Positions 10,711 to 21,300 of a DNA stretch of 64,000 nucleotides are shown piece by piece. Numbering within the stretch: the first letter of the stretch is position 1; each line of letters opens with the position of its first letter. The translations under genes and the position numbers were made by a program. The notes beneath the pieces are model-generated. The model saw only the letters and a program-made list of their open reading frames with translations, did not search any database and had not been told where the DNA came from. The stretch is from Athripsodes cinereus (taxonomy: Eukaryota; Arthropoda; Insecta; Trichoptera; Leptoceridae), in assembly GCA_947579605.1 (NCBI GenBank), contig OX388316.1:14139290-14203289 (forward strand), written 5' to 3'.

Positions 10711-13108
10711 AATTTTGCCTTAATTGGGGGAAATTCCTTTATTTTGAGTTGTCGCATTGTAATTGCAATACCTAATTATAAGTATTAGTTTTAAGAAAAT
10801 TTTAAATATTAAATTATTTGCTTCATATATGTAATCATATCATTAATAATTGTTAAAAAAAAATTAAAATTGAAGCTATGTAAATTTATTGGCAACAGTA
10901 TATTTTTACATTGCATATAATTTGTTGCAATTTTATCAGCCACATGTTGCTATAAAGAAATGTTGCAAAGATTAATTTAATATAACCTACTTTTTTTTAA
11001 AATAAAAAAATAATACTGATGTTACAAACCTTACAATAGGTAATTTGAAATTTATTTAGGTATTATTTGCTTTCGATTATTCTTTTAAATAATAGAATCG
11101 CCGAAAAATATTTGATAAATACAGTTGCAATTTTTGTAATATTTTAAAGAGTAATAATTCTAGCAATTTTGCAAATTTTATAAAAACATTGCCTTATATT
11201 TGATTGGTTATGAATTTGATAAAGTAAAATATATTTTGTTTCATAAATTGTATTCTACTCTCCTTCAGTAAATATTTGTATCATAAAAGGAAAATTATTT
11301 GTGTGCTATGTGTGATGTGTATATTAATGCCATATGAAATTATTCCAGCAAATAACAAAATAACAGAAGGATAACAAATGCAAATAACAGAAGGAAAATA
11401 AATTATAGTATTGAAGGAATTATACAGGACATTTGCACAACCATTTACGACATTACAAAGTAAAAAAATTGCAGTTCGTTAATTTTCCAAGCAATATACT
11501 CCAACGGAGGGGGTAAGTGATTTTGTGATATGTATTTTCTTTGGAATTTCAATGCCATGATTTTGCTAAAACAATGAGACATATATGTAGGTACATATAT
11601 TTAGTTTAATAAGATAGTCAATTACCTACTAAAAATTAATCGAAATAAAAAAATTTCAATTTACAATATTAAAATATAGAAGTCAGCATAAAATAATCAG
11701 ATAGGTATATAGGTAGTTACATTTATATTGTATGGTCGATTGGTGTATTGAAAATTTGGTCTTTATAGGTATAAAATACCTACAACATAATGTTTTTTGA
11801 CGGTGCGTGTAACAAAATTATGACTTATCAATATTAGCGGCTTGTGAATTTATTATAGAACCGCATGGTACTATGTTATAGGTATAATCATATTGATGCC
11901 ATGCCTATAATATTATCTGCATATATACAGGATGGAAAGAAAGTTTTAAGAATGATTGAGGGTGAATATAAATAAATGTACTAATAATTTCTTTATTAAT
12001 CTTATGATAAAAATTATTTTAGGCATAATGTAAGTTGATGTTAAAATAATTAGAATAATTAATTTTAATAATAATATTAGGTTAAAAAAAAAAAATCTAT
12101 TTGATAATATTCGGGTTAATAAAAATTTTAAAAAATTAAAAAGTTAATAAAAAAAAAATTTATAAATTTATAGTTGTATTTAAGTGTTAATTAGAGAAGG
12201 TAACGATTTTTTTATCGATTTTTATATTGTCAAATGACGATTTTTATTGTCAAAATTTTTTTGTTAAAAACAAATTATATAAATCCAATGGAGGGAGATA
12301 TATTTTTTAAAAATATTCATTGTGTATAAATTTATTTCTAAAGAAATAATGTACAAAATTAATTAGGTATTATATTTTTCGTAAATAATAAATTAGTTTT
12401 ATGATAGAAATAAATTAAATTGTTAAAGTTAAAATAAAAAAAATAAAATCAAGAAATTTTAATTATAGTTAGGTATTAGAATACATAAATAATACGGTAT
12501 AATATTTGTTTTTGTTGAGCGAGTCATTAGTATTTGACGGAACGATATGACGATGAAGTAAAAAAAAAAGTACTTTTTCATTACCCTTGCATTTAATAAT
12601 ATTATAAATAACTTGAGTGAGAGATGTTGTTAGGTTGGATTTTGCGTAATGCAAACAAATAATAAATCATTGTTTATACTTTTTGGATGCATTTTGTTCA
12701 ATGCGATCAGTCATCTTTGTTTTGTAAAGTATATTATAATGTAGTTTAAAAAAATTCGTATGATGTTCCATATTAAAAATAATTTAAAATATCGCTTAAT
12801 ATATCTATATTATACGATATGTCATTTCTGGAAATTAAATAATCAGTTGTTTTGAATTTATGTTAAATGAGTGAGAACAAATGGAAGTATTATTATTAGT
12901 TTATACTTTGTGAATTAAACATTATGTGCTTACAAATTTTTATATTTAGTACGCAATTAAACAAATGTATATTAGATACGTAGTTGACAAAGACATATTA
13001 CAATTATAGAGTAAGTGTTATATGAATAGGTTTTTATTGTCTTAAATCAAAATTGATGATATTATAAAAGTTATTCAAATTGAATTTTTATAGAAAAATT
13101 AATACAAA

Positions 13109-13303
13109 ATGGCGGAACGTTCACCTTTAGATAAAAATTTGGAAGATGTACATTCGTCTAATGAAAACATTAGCAATGATATTGACGTACCTTCACCACC
13201 AGTTGGTAACGTAATAAGTGTCAAAGCACACACTCGAAAATTAAAATTAGCTAGTAAGTTTATACATAAAAAAAGGTTAAAAATAGAAATAAGTATGTTA
13301 TAG
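13109..13303 (+). CDS. small ORF in LTR element, possible first coding exon
   Basis: An ATG in good context (AAAATGGCG) opens a 64-codon frame. Its first 48 codons are acidic and Ser/Asn/Pro-rich (starts MAERSPLDKN) and look protein-like. A strong splice donor GTAAGT begins at 13254. This is the only interior stretch with normal coding-like composition. It could be a remnant Gag N-terminus, a captured host exon or chance. No domain recognised. No convincing downstream exon was found. Confidence 0.35.
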   Translation: MAERSPLDKNLEDVHSSNENISNDIDVPSPPVGNVISVKAHTRKLKLASKFIHKKRLKIEISML

Positions 13304-14992
13304 TCAATAGTGTATATAGATAGAAATAAAAAAAAATGTAAATATATAAACTGTACATAAAATGCTTAAAAATACATATGAAAAAGTGTATACGGATTGA
13401 GTGCACATTAGACATTATCTCATACAAAGAGTGGTCATTTCGTTTAGAATGAGGATGCGCACATATAAATAATAGGATATTATAATAATGAAACAAAAAT
13501 AAATTATATATAAACGAGTTTTCAACTTCTATAGTGAAATGGGAGTGTAATATTCAGTTAAAATATAAAAAAAAAAAAAAATAAAGAAATAACTTTCGTG
13601 AAAGGGTCAATGCAGAATCTATGTAGTTGAGTATTTAACTTTGGTGTCTATAGTATGAAAGTAATTTTGATTGAAAAATATGTATGATGTGTGCGGCCAA
13701 TATATGATGAAGAATGTATGATATATTTTTGGATGTGTATTTAATAGAGATTGTATGCCTGTAGATATAGATGCAATGGAGTGAATATGGACCTCATAAT
13801 GATTGCGATTTTTTTTACTAAACAAGAATTCTAATGTCTAGGTTCAAAATGGAGTCTATACCAATGGTATACTCATAAATATCTCATCACAGAGTATTAT
13901 AATTTTTGCCTGACATATTCTCTTTTAATATTATTTGATGAAGCGAATGAATAAGTAAAATAATAAGATTGAAGAAGGTTTTCTTAAAATAAAACAAAGT
14001 AAGCTATAAGAATATAGATAGTTATATATGTTTATAATGCTGTAGATCAAACGATCTTAAGTCTTCTCATGACAGAGAAACAATGCTACAAAGCAATTTA
14101 AAAAAATATAAAAATATAATTAAATATAATAATTTGTATATATTCATGGTGGTATTTGGATTTCCAAGGAAGATCAAAGATACAAATGTCATGAAATTGT
14201 GGAATGGTTGTGAAATTGTCACACATTGTTGTTATTGTTATTATATATGCTTTTGTTTTTGAAAAGGTATTTATGATCAAATATATTAATGTTAAGTAAA
14301 TATACTTTATTAAAATATAAGTTTGAATATATAAATTGTAATATATAAATATGAGTAAATATTTTATTAATAGATAAAATTTATGATGTCTTTATAATGC
14401 TTTTTAAGTCAAATACTTTTACAAGTTGAAAGTAAATTTGTGTCTGGTTTGTAAAATATACACAATAAAGACTTCTCATAAAATGATTTTGTAAATAAAA
14501 AGGAATATTGATAGTTTAAAAAAAAAAAAAGGAAAATTGGATTATTTAATCGTTAAAAGCTTTTATTACATATAAAAAAAAAAAAAAAATTTTAGTAATT
14601 TAATTTGGTGTTGAATATTTGATATCAAATTTAATATTGTACATTAAAATCTGCTGATGTATATATATTGTAGTTTTATCATATAATTGTACACTAAAGG
14701 AATAACGTGGAAACACACTGTTTTTATTTTATTAATTTTTTTATATATACTCGTAGGGTGTAGAGTTTTCTATATTTGGCATTAACCCTATTGTGAAAAA
14801 TAATTCTTATTTTCAGATTTTTCACAGTTAAATTAATGAAACATAGATGGCGTCCATAATTTATTTAACAGCTGAGGGCCAGTGTGTTGCCATAAATTCC
14901 TTAATTTTGATTTGTTTAGAGTTGGAACATAGTATGAATTATAATTTTATATGAGTATTTAAAAAAAAAAATTATTCAATTTTTTTTTATCC

Positions 14993-15003
14993 GGGGAAAG
15001 GGG
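14993..15003 (+). other. polypurine tract of the large LTR element
   Basis: GGGGAAAGGGG lies six bases before the start of the 3' LTR, followed by TATTAA. This is the expected place for plus-strand priming and confirms the plus orientation. Confidence 0.8.
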
Positions 15004-15009
15004 TATTAA

Positions 15010-16010
15010 TGTGACAGATTAATCCACATTAAAATTGTTAAGAATATGAATTTTGAATGTTTGCAACATTGCGGAAAGGAAGTGTGGAGGGTAAAGTTTT
15101 GTTCACCCACAAGTCGCCTATGAAATTTGCAACAATCATTCTTCAGCGGAATTAGATAGAGAAACGCACGTACCTTCGGATTCTCTCACGACAACTCGAC
15201 ATGTAAAAAATCAAATTAGTTTTGTGTAATATATAAGAAAAGTTTATGTTAATTCATAATGAATGTTAAAGATATTCATTCGATTTTTATATATAAATAA
15301 TAACAGTGAATTAGTGATTAATCCGCCATTAAGATGCGGTCCTAGCTACGAGTTCCTAGTTCCGAGCTCATAATTCCGAGTTCCTAGTTACGAGTTCATA
15401 ATTCCGAGTTCTTATTTCATAGTTTCTGGTTTCTCGGATACAAGACATGGACTCGTGATAAATTGTGGAATCACATTAATTACATATGTATTGAACTGCA
15501 TGGAGCTGTACTATGTTGGAAGAAATGTTGAGATCGATACTGTTTATTCTGTGTGGATGAAGAAGTTTGAGTTGTGTCTGGGAGGAGTAAGAGAGACTAC
15601 AATTAAAGATAAACATGGGATGGATGTCTGGAAGGGGTACCCACAGAAGGAATTTGATCAGGTCGTAATGTAGATTTTAAAGTTTTTAATTATGTTGTAT
15701 TCATACCATGTTCCAATGTAGTTGGGTAATTTTAATTTATTCATACATTTTTTTGTATGTGATGCACAACTGATTTGTCTCTTAATTATATATATATATT
15801 ATATTTAATTATCAATAAATTGTATTAAAATATTCATAATATAAAGTCCAGAATAATCCATATAGAGTGTTTCGTAGAATATAATTTTTGCATTTTTATG
15901 AAGGAATTTCAACCCATGCTCTGGGATAAATATGTAAACTAAGATTCTGTATGGAAGATTCGTACTAATTTTATTTAATCTTTTCTCATGCTCTACCGAA
16001 TAACGCCACA
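15010..16010 (+). repeat. 3' LTR of the large non-autonomous element
   Basis: 1001 bp, identical by eye to 9687-10687 except G at 15635. It ends in CCACA directly before the target duplication ATAG at 16011-16014. AATAAA occurs at the equivalent place, 15814-15819. Confidence 0.9.
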
Positions 16011-16014
16011 ATAG

Positions 16015-17899
16015 TTCTGTGGACTATTATTCCGATTCCGACAAAGAAAATTTCATTGTATCAGAATCAGAATGCCATTCTGATGATAGCGATTTTGTCG
16101 TTGATGTCAGACAATCACCAAAGAAGTCCAGAAAGCGCAAGTCCAACCCAGTAAATTGGAAATGCAACCAACGTAAAGTAAGACGTAGTGCAGGACTTGC
16201 TTATGTATCAAAGAAAAATAAGCAGATGCCTGCTAAGGTATTGAAACCCTCGTGTCTTCCATCATGCAGCAAGAAATGCACGGAAAAAATTTCATCCAAT
16301 AAAAGACAGGAAATTTTGAATAATTTCTACAGAGAAGATTTTAATAATGATTTGAAAAGGCTTTTTGTTGCCAATAGAATAACAAAATCAAATGTAGAGA
16401 GACGAAGATCTCGCACTGGTGACAGAGAAAGCAAAAGAAATCACACTCTAAATTATACTTTTAATGTCAATAATACTGTGATTCCGGTGTGTAAAACATT
16501 TTTTTTAAATACACTCAATATTTCTCAAAGTTTTATAGAAGTAGCATTGAAAAAAATAAATGATGGTGGCACTGTGGAATGTGATAAGAGAGGAAAACAT
16601 CCACCCGTGAACAAACTGGATGAAGTGGTCAGAAAAAACATAAAAAAGCACATAGAGTCATTTCCTGTATACGAAAGCCACTATAGTAGGGAAAAATCAT
16701 CTCGGAAGTACTTGGGGAATGAATTGAGCATCAAAAAAATGTATGAGCTCTATATAGAATCCTGCAAAGAAAACAGCCATCCACCAGAAAAAATAGCAAA
16801 GCAGTGGGTGTATTATGAAACTTTCAACAATGAATACAATTATTCATTCAAGCAACCGTCCAACGACACGTGCGACACATGTGATTCTTTTGAAATTTTA
16901 TTAAAGGAATCAACGTCTGCGGAACAGCAGCTAGCCCAAATTGATTTTGACCAGCATTTGATGGAGGCACAAAAGAGATACAAAAGCAAAGCGCTGGATA
17001 AAGAAGTATCCAAAAGTGATAAAACAAAAAAGGTAATAATGGTAGACTTGCAAAAATGTCTACCAACCCCATTGTTAACGAACTCACAAACATTTTATTT
17101 AAGGAAGCTGTGGACGTTCAATTTAACAATTTACGATGCCACATTACATCGTACTACATCTTCAATGTGGGACGAAACTGTCGCTGGGAGAGGTGCATCT
17201 GAAATTGCCTCTTGCATCAATAAATGGGCCAGCACAAACTTGAGCAACGATGTACAGGAACTGACAATATGGTCGGACAACTGCGGTGGTCAGAACCGCA
17301 ACTACATTATGATTATGTTTTATTTTTGGCTTTTAAATAAAAATCCAAATCTTCAAATCATTAACCATAAGTTTTTATTGAAAGGCCATACGCATATGGA
17401 AGTAGATGGGCAGCATGGGATTATAGAAAGGGCCAAAAGGAAAACGAAAGCCATGAGTGTCGTCATACCATGGGACTGGCAACAGCTTGTGAGAAGTTGC
17501 TCTACTTCCGCTAATCCAATGGAAGTAAGCAATATGCAGTTGAGCGATTTCTTTAACTTTAAGTTATTGAGTGAAGGGACTAATGCACCATTTATCATCA
17601 GAAAAAAAAATATAAAGATATCAGAAATGGTTCACATTCAAGTTCGAGCTTCTGATATTGGAGTTTTGTTTTTTAAAACAAATTTTGAAGACCCAACTTT
17701 CCAGAGAGCAGATTTTTGCAGGACAAGCCGTCGAAATGGATGCCCCGTAACCCTTCCAGCCTTGACCGTTCCCAGATCCATATCAACGCAAAAATATAAA
17801 GACCTGCAAACTGCATTACAGTGGATACCTACGTGTTTTCATGATTTTTATAAAAGTATCAGTCACGAAACGCAGGTTCCCGATTTCCCAGAATCTTGA
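16015..17899 (+). CDS. DUF7869-like putative transposase, main coding exon
   Basis: This is the 3' part of the split gene. The frame continues from 9686; it does not start here (the first in-frame codon that could initiate is GTG at 16019). An acidic Ser/Asp-rich N-terminal stretch is followed by a basic KKSRKRK segment (possible nuclear signal), a CDTCDSFE cysteine pair (about 16870-16890), MVDLQKCLPTP (about 17040), WSDNCGGQNRN (about 17268-17300) and KGHTHMEVDGQHGIIERAK (about 17380-17440). Aspartates in the last three blocks sit where an RNase H-fold (DDE-like) catalytic set would be expected. The cysteine/histidine blocks match my recollection of proteins annotated 'DUF7869 domain-containing', common in insects and linked to transposons. 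AATAAA follows near 17959. The exact catalytic residues are inferred. Confidence 0.75.
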
Positions 17900-18261
17900 A
17901 TTGCTAAGATGTGATAGTGGTATAGATTATAGTTTTATGTCATATTATTTAATATTGAATAAATGTAAATAAATATTAAACCTATAAGTTGTTTTATTAT
18001 ACCTAATCTTGGACTTAACACTATGGAACACTTTGGTAAGATGATAGAATTTTTTCAACTTGTTAGAGGGTAAATGTGTTATGTCCACCCCTGATCAAAC
18101 CATTAAAATTACAAGATTGTGATTAATTCCATTAAATTCTCCTTTTTAAGTTGTCTTTATATCAGATATAATGACTCCAACATGAAGCAGCATTTTAATA
18201 TAATAAAAAAAAAACACTAATTTTTTTTTAAATTGGCTCTCCTGTAAAATTGCCTATATGT

Positions 18262-18297
18262 GACTTAACACAGTTTACCCCTGAGGTACAGAATTAT
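18262..18297 (-). repeat. right terminal inverted repeat of the DUF7869 transposon
   Basis: Reverse complement of 7941-7976 over 36 bases without mismatch. Inside it at 18007-18020 and 18077-18090 lie GTGTTA(A/T)GTCC-type repeats also found inside the left end. Confidence 0.85.
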
Positions 18298-18300
18298 GTA

Positions 18301-21300
18301 CTATAAATTAAATGAAAATTGATTACAATAATTTCCAACTTATTAATTACTCATATCAAATAAGTATGCACTTTCACTTAAATAGGCATTTAGAAGCAAT
18401 ACTTACGTAATAATCGTTTACTTTGATCTGTTAAAACTTGTAAATTAGAAAATGAAATTCAAAATTGGCCAAATACATTGGTGCTTTATAGCATGGATGT
18501 ATGTAGGTAGGGGATGGAACGTTTATAGTAATTTGTATGAATGACAGCGAAGCCAAAAAGTGAGGAAGGGAAATCGACGGTGGCCATTTTGTAGGAAATA
18601 CTTTATTTAACATTTGTATGGGCAATGTATGGAAATTATTCACAGTATCAGAAAACATTATATTTACTTCTTAAAATAATTACAATGCCACATAACTTAA
18701 TGTTTTCATATACTTGATGAAATAGGGAATAGGATGAGTAAATAAAATTGAGTATTTCATTTCAAAATCATTATTTGTTTTTAAACTTTGTTTTCATATA
18801 CACACAATATGGAGAGAATGAATGACAATTGAAGGATATATCTAAATGAATAATATAAAACACACGAACTTGCAAATGAGCGGGAAACTCAGGATATTTC
18901 GTAAGAATGACGTTTTTCTCCAACCTCGCAGAAAAACGAGATGTTTTTGAACACAAAACACTACGTTTACTTGGTGTCAAATATTGGATAATGTCCAGTT
19001 TCTCCTTTCTGGATCCTTTGGAAAACTACAAAAAATGATTTTGTTTATAAACATGCGATAATATCATTAACCTGATCAGATTTGTATGCATGAAACATTT
19101 CATTCTAACGGGTAAACAAACCAAACATCAGATTGTAGGTTCTTTGTATTGTCAGATGACAGAATGGAAAACAAGTTACATGTGTAGATATAGGAGAATA
19201 AGGACAGATAATTATATAGAACGTTTATAACATTATTATGATCATTTATAAGTATACGAATTATAATATAAACGACTTTAAAATCGCAATATATTAAGAT
19301 AAAAACTACAATACAAAACAACTTACCGAAAATATGACAATCCTGTTTCCTGCGAAAGTTGGATTGGATTTATAACCACAACCATTTATAGCGCACATCA
19401 CCATGTTAATCATAAGATGATTCCTATTCTTCTAGATATAAAAACAAAAACCGATATGAAAAATTCAACTGATGTGCAAAAACTTGAAACATTTTTAAAA
19501 CAACTAAACATACAAATACAAGGGTTGGTTCATGGGAGCATAAATGTCACTCGGCGTCGTTTGACCTGAACGACCATGAAGTTGCAGTGAGTGGTGAATG
19601 TAATCCGGATAATCGTGAATAACTTAGAGCGTTTTATGACCCAATGTTATCGTAATGGCGCCATTATTTTTTACGTCTTTTTATTATTTTTTTTATTGCT
19701 TTTATAACTTTTAAAAAAATTTTTTTTTGGATTTACTTTTTGTTATAATTTCTTAAATTCGCCGACGTGTAAAAGACGTAAATTATGAATATATTTAAAT
19801 AATTAATATTTTTATTATTATTTGACTGGCGCCTTTTTATAGTAGCATTCAAGTACTTTTGTGTTTCTTTTAAATGATTAAAATATTTTTGTCTCTAACG
19901 AAGGAATAAATTATTTTAATAGGTATCTTTAAAATTAACAGTTAAAGTAATAACTACTTGATTAGTTTATAACTAATTGCTTTATACTTTTTTTTTAATT
20001 ATTCCATTATCTAACTTTCTGAGCTTGTATACTTCCCAAATACTTGTTACAAGTTTATATCCTAAATTTATCCAAACGAATTCACTGAATCAGCGTCAGA
20101 AATTATAAATGACAATTACGCAGAAATCGAGTATATTTTCTGAGACTATAATTCTTATTTTGTTACACATTTTGAAAACATAGTAACATACAGTACGTGA
20201 ACACTATGAATGCGTACTGGCATTGTATAGGTACTTTCAAAATATGCGTCGTCGACTGATCACTCGGTGACTGTCTGAACGCAGCCCAAATGCGACGCAC
20301 CGAACAAAATTTATTTCTTACAAAATGGTCGTCATTCCCCTCCCCGCGCAGCTACAAAATGTTTACCAAAGTGTCTGTCCATTACTCTATTTAGGTCCAT
20401 GCTTTATAGTGGTCATTATAGGAATTTGGATTATGTGTAAGTAGGTCCCTATGCCCTATACGTACTAGAGAGCCACTAAAGTAAGTAAGTAGGTATCTTC
20501 TCCTCGGATTGCTGATCCCATTTTGAAAGAATGTTAATCATCTTTCAAACGGATATGGGAAGGACCTTTTTGAAAACACCGTGTAATTAAACGAATTATA
20601 ATATGATATTAAGGCTGCAAATGGCATAATATTTTAATTTTTTTTTCTATTTATTTCTAAAGATAGAAATCAAGAACATGCAATAACGAATATTTTATCT
20701 ATTGTAAAAAAGATTTTCTTTTATCATAGAGAAGGAAAATAACCTATTTTTTTCGCGTGATACGTCATTTTATATTATACCTAATTACAAAAATTATATT
20801 TTTTTATTGAAAAGATATAACAATCCCAGTTCTATAAAAAACGCAAAAAAATATCGAGCAATTGTAAAGCACCAAATGTCAAAAAATGATGAAAGCGAAT
20901 TTAAGAAATATGAGTAGTAATTTTAGAGAATATAGCACCTTATCTTACGTTTTCTAATAAAATATTATTTTCTTTTGGACATCCATCCAATGTTTATGTG
21001 GGTGTTTTTAAGGATTTTAATTAAGGACTCTTTATGAATGTAGACAGACAGGCTCTTTGTTTAAAGCTCTCTCTCTCAAGTAATTTATTTTTGTGAAGTA
21101 GTAATTATGTTATCAAGGTATTTGCAAGTGTTTAAAGTACCAACCTACCTACTTACTGTTTGTATGTCAATAAAAAAAAACAAATAATTATTTTATTTTA
21201 ATTATCAGAATTGTGACTTAATGAAATTACTCTTATAAAAGTTAATATTTAAAATTCAAGAAGAAAAACTTGATAAATATTTGAATAAGTACCTTCCATT

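Larger units (their letters stand above)
9687..16010 (+). mobile_element. large non-autonomous LTR element (LARD-like)
   Basis: Two direct repeats of 1001 bp (9687-10687 and 15010-16010), each starting TGTGACAG and ending GCCACA, bound a 4.3 kb interior. A 4-bp target duplication ATAG flanks it. A primer-binding-site candidate follows the 5' LTR and a purine tract precedes the 3' LTR. The interior has no gag, protease, RT, RNase H or integrase motif in any frame. This is the layout of a large retrotransposon derivative that depends on enzymes from other elements. The LTRs differ at one position by eye (T at 10312, G at 15635), so insertion is recent. The plus strand of the interior is strikingly poor in C. 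Orientation is set by the binding site and purine tract. The parent family (gypsy or other) is unknown. Confidence 0.85.
8422..17899 (+). pseudogene. DUF7869-like transposase gene, split by an LTR element
   Basis: Predicted exons, all joined in phase 0 at GT..AG introns: 8422-8454 (ATG start), 8567-8692, 8822-8893, 8990-9064, 9161-9235, then 9634-9686 continuing at 16015-17899 (stop TGA). The LTR element 9687-16010 plus one copy of the duplicated ATAG (9683-9686 and 16011-16014) interrupts the last exon. Without it the frame is open from start to stop, about 772 codons. The N-terminal part is low-complexity and Ser/Thr/Asp-rich. The C-terminal part carries the conserved domain. Donor sites are strong (GTAAGT, GTATGT, GTACGT) and acceptors have pyrimidine tracts. 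As it stands the gene cannot make the full protein unless the 6.3 kb insertion is spliced out. The transposase role is inferred from the terminal repeats and the family. Confidence 0.7.
7941..18297 (+). mobile_element. DNA transposon carrying a DUF7869-like transposase gene
   Basis: The boundaries are set by a perfect 36-bp inverted repeat (7941-7976 against 18262-18297) containing the core CCTCAGGGGTAAACTG. Further copies of the GTGTTAAGTCC-type motif lie just inside both ends (about 8115, 8186, 18007-18020, 18077). Such subterminal repeats are typical of transposase binding sites. The span encloses one gene (8422-17899) on the plus strand. A 6.3 kb LTR element occupies 9687-16010; without it the transposon would be about 4.0 kb. 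Target duplication is ambiguous: TA next to CCTCAGG on both sides is possible because the outer 9 bases are also inverted copies. The superfamily is not established. Confidence 0.75.

Noticed and set aside
10482..10757. 91-codon minus-strand open frame across the 5' LTR edge
   Set aside because: Crosses the LTR boundary and runs against the element; truncated in the 3' LTR copy.
16019..16021. GTG at 16019 as a real start codon
   Set aside because: The frame continues upstream across the insertion site into the exon at 9634-9686, so this is an internal codon.
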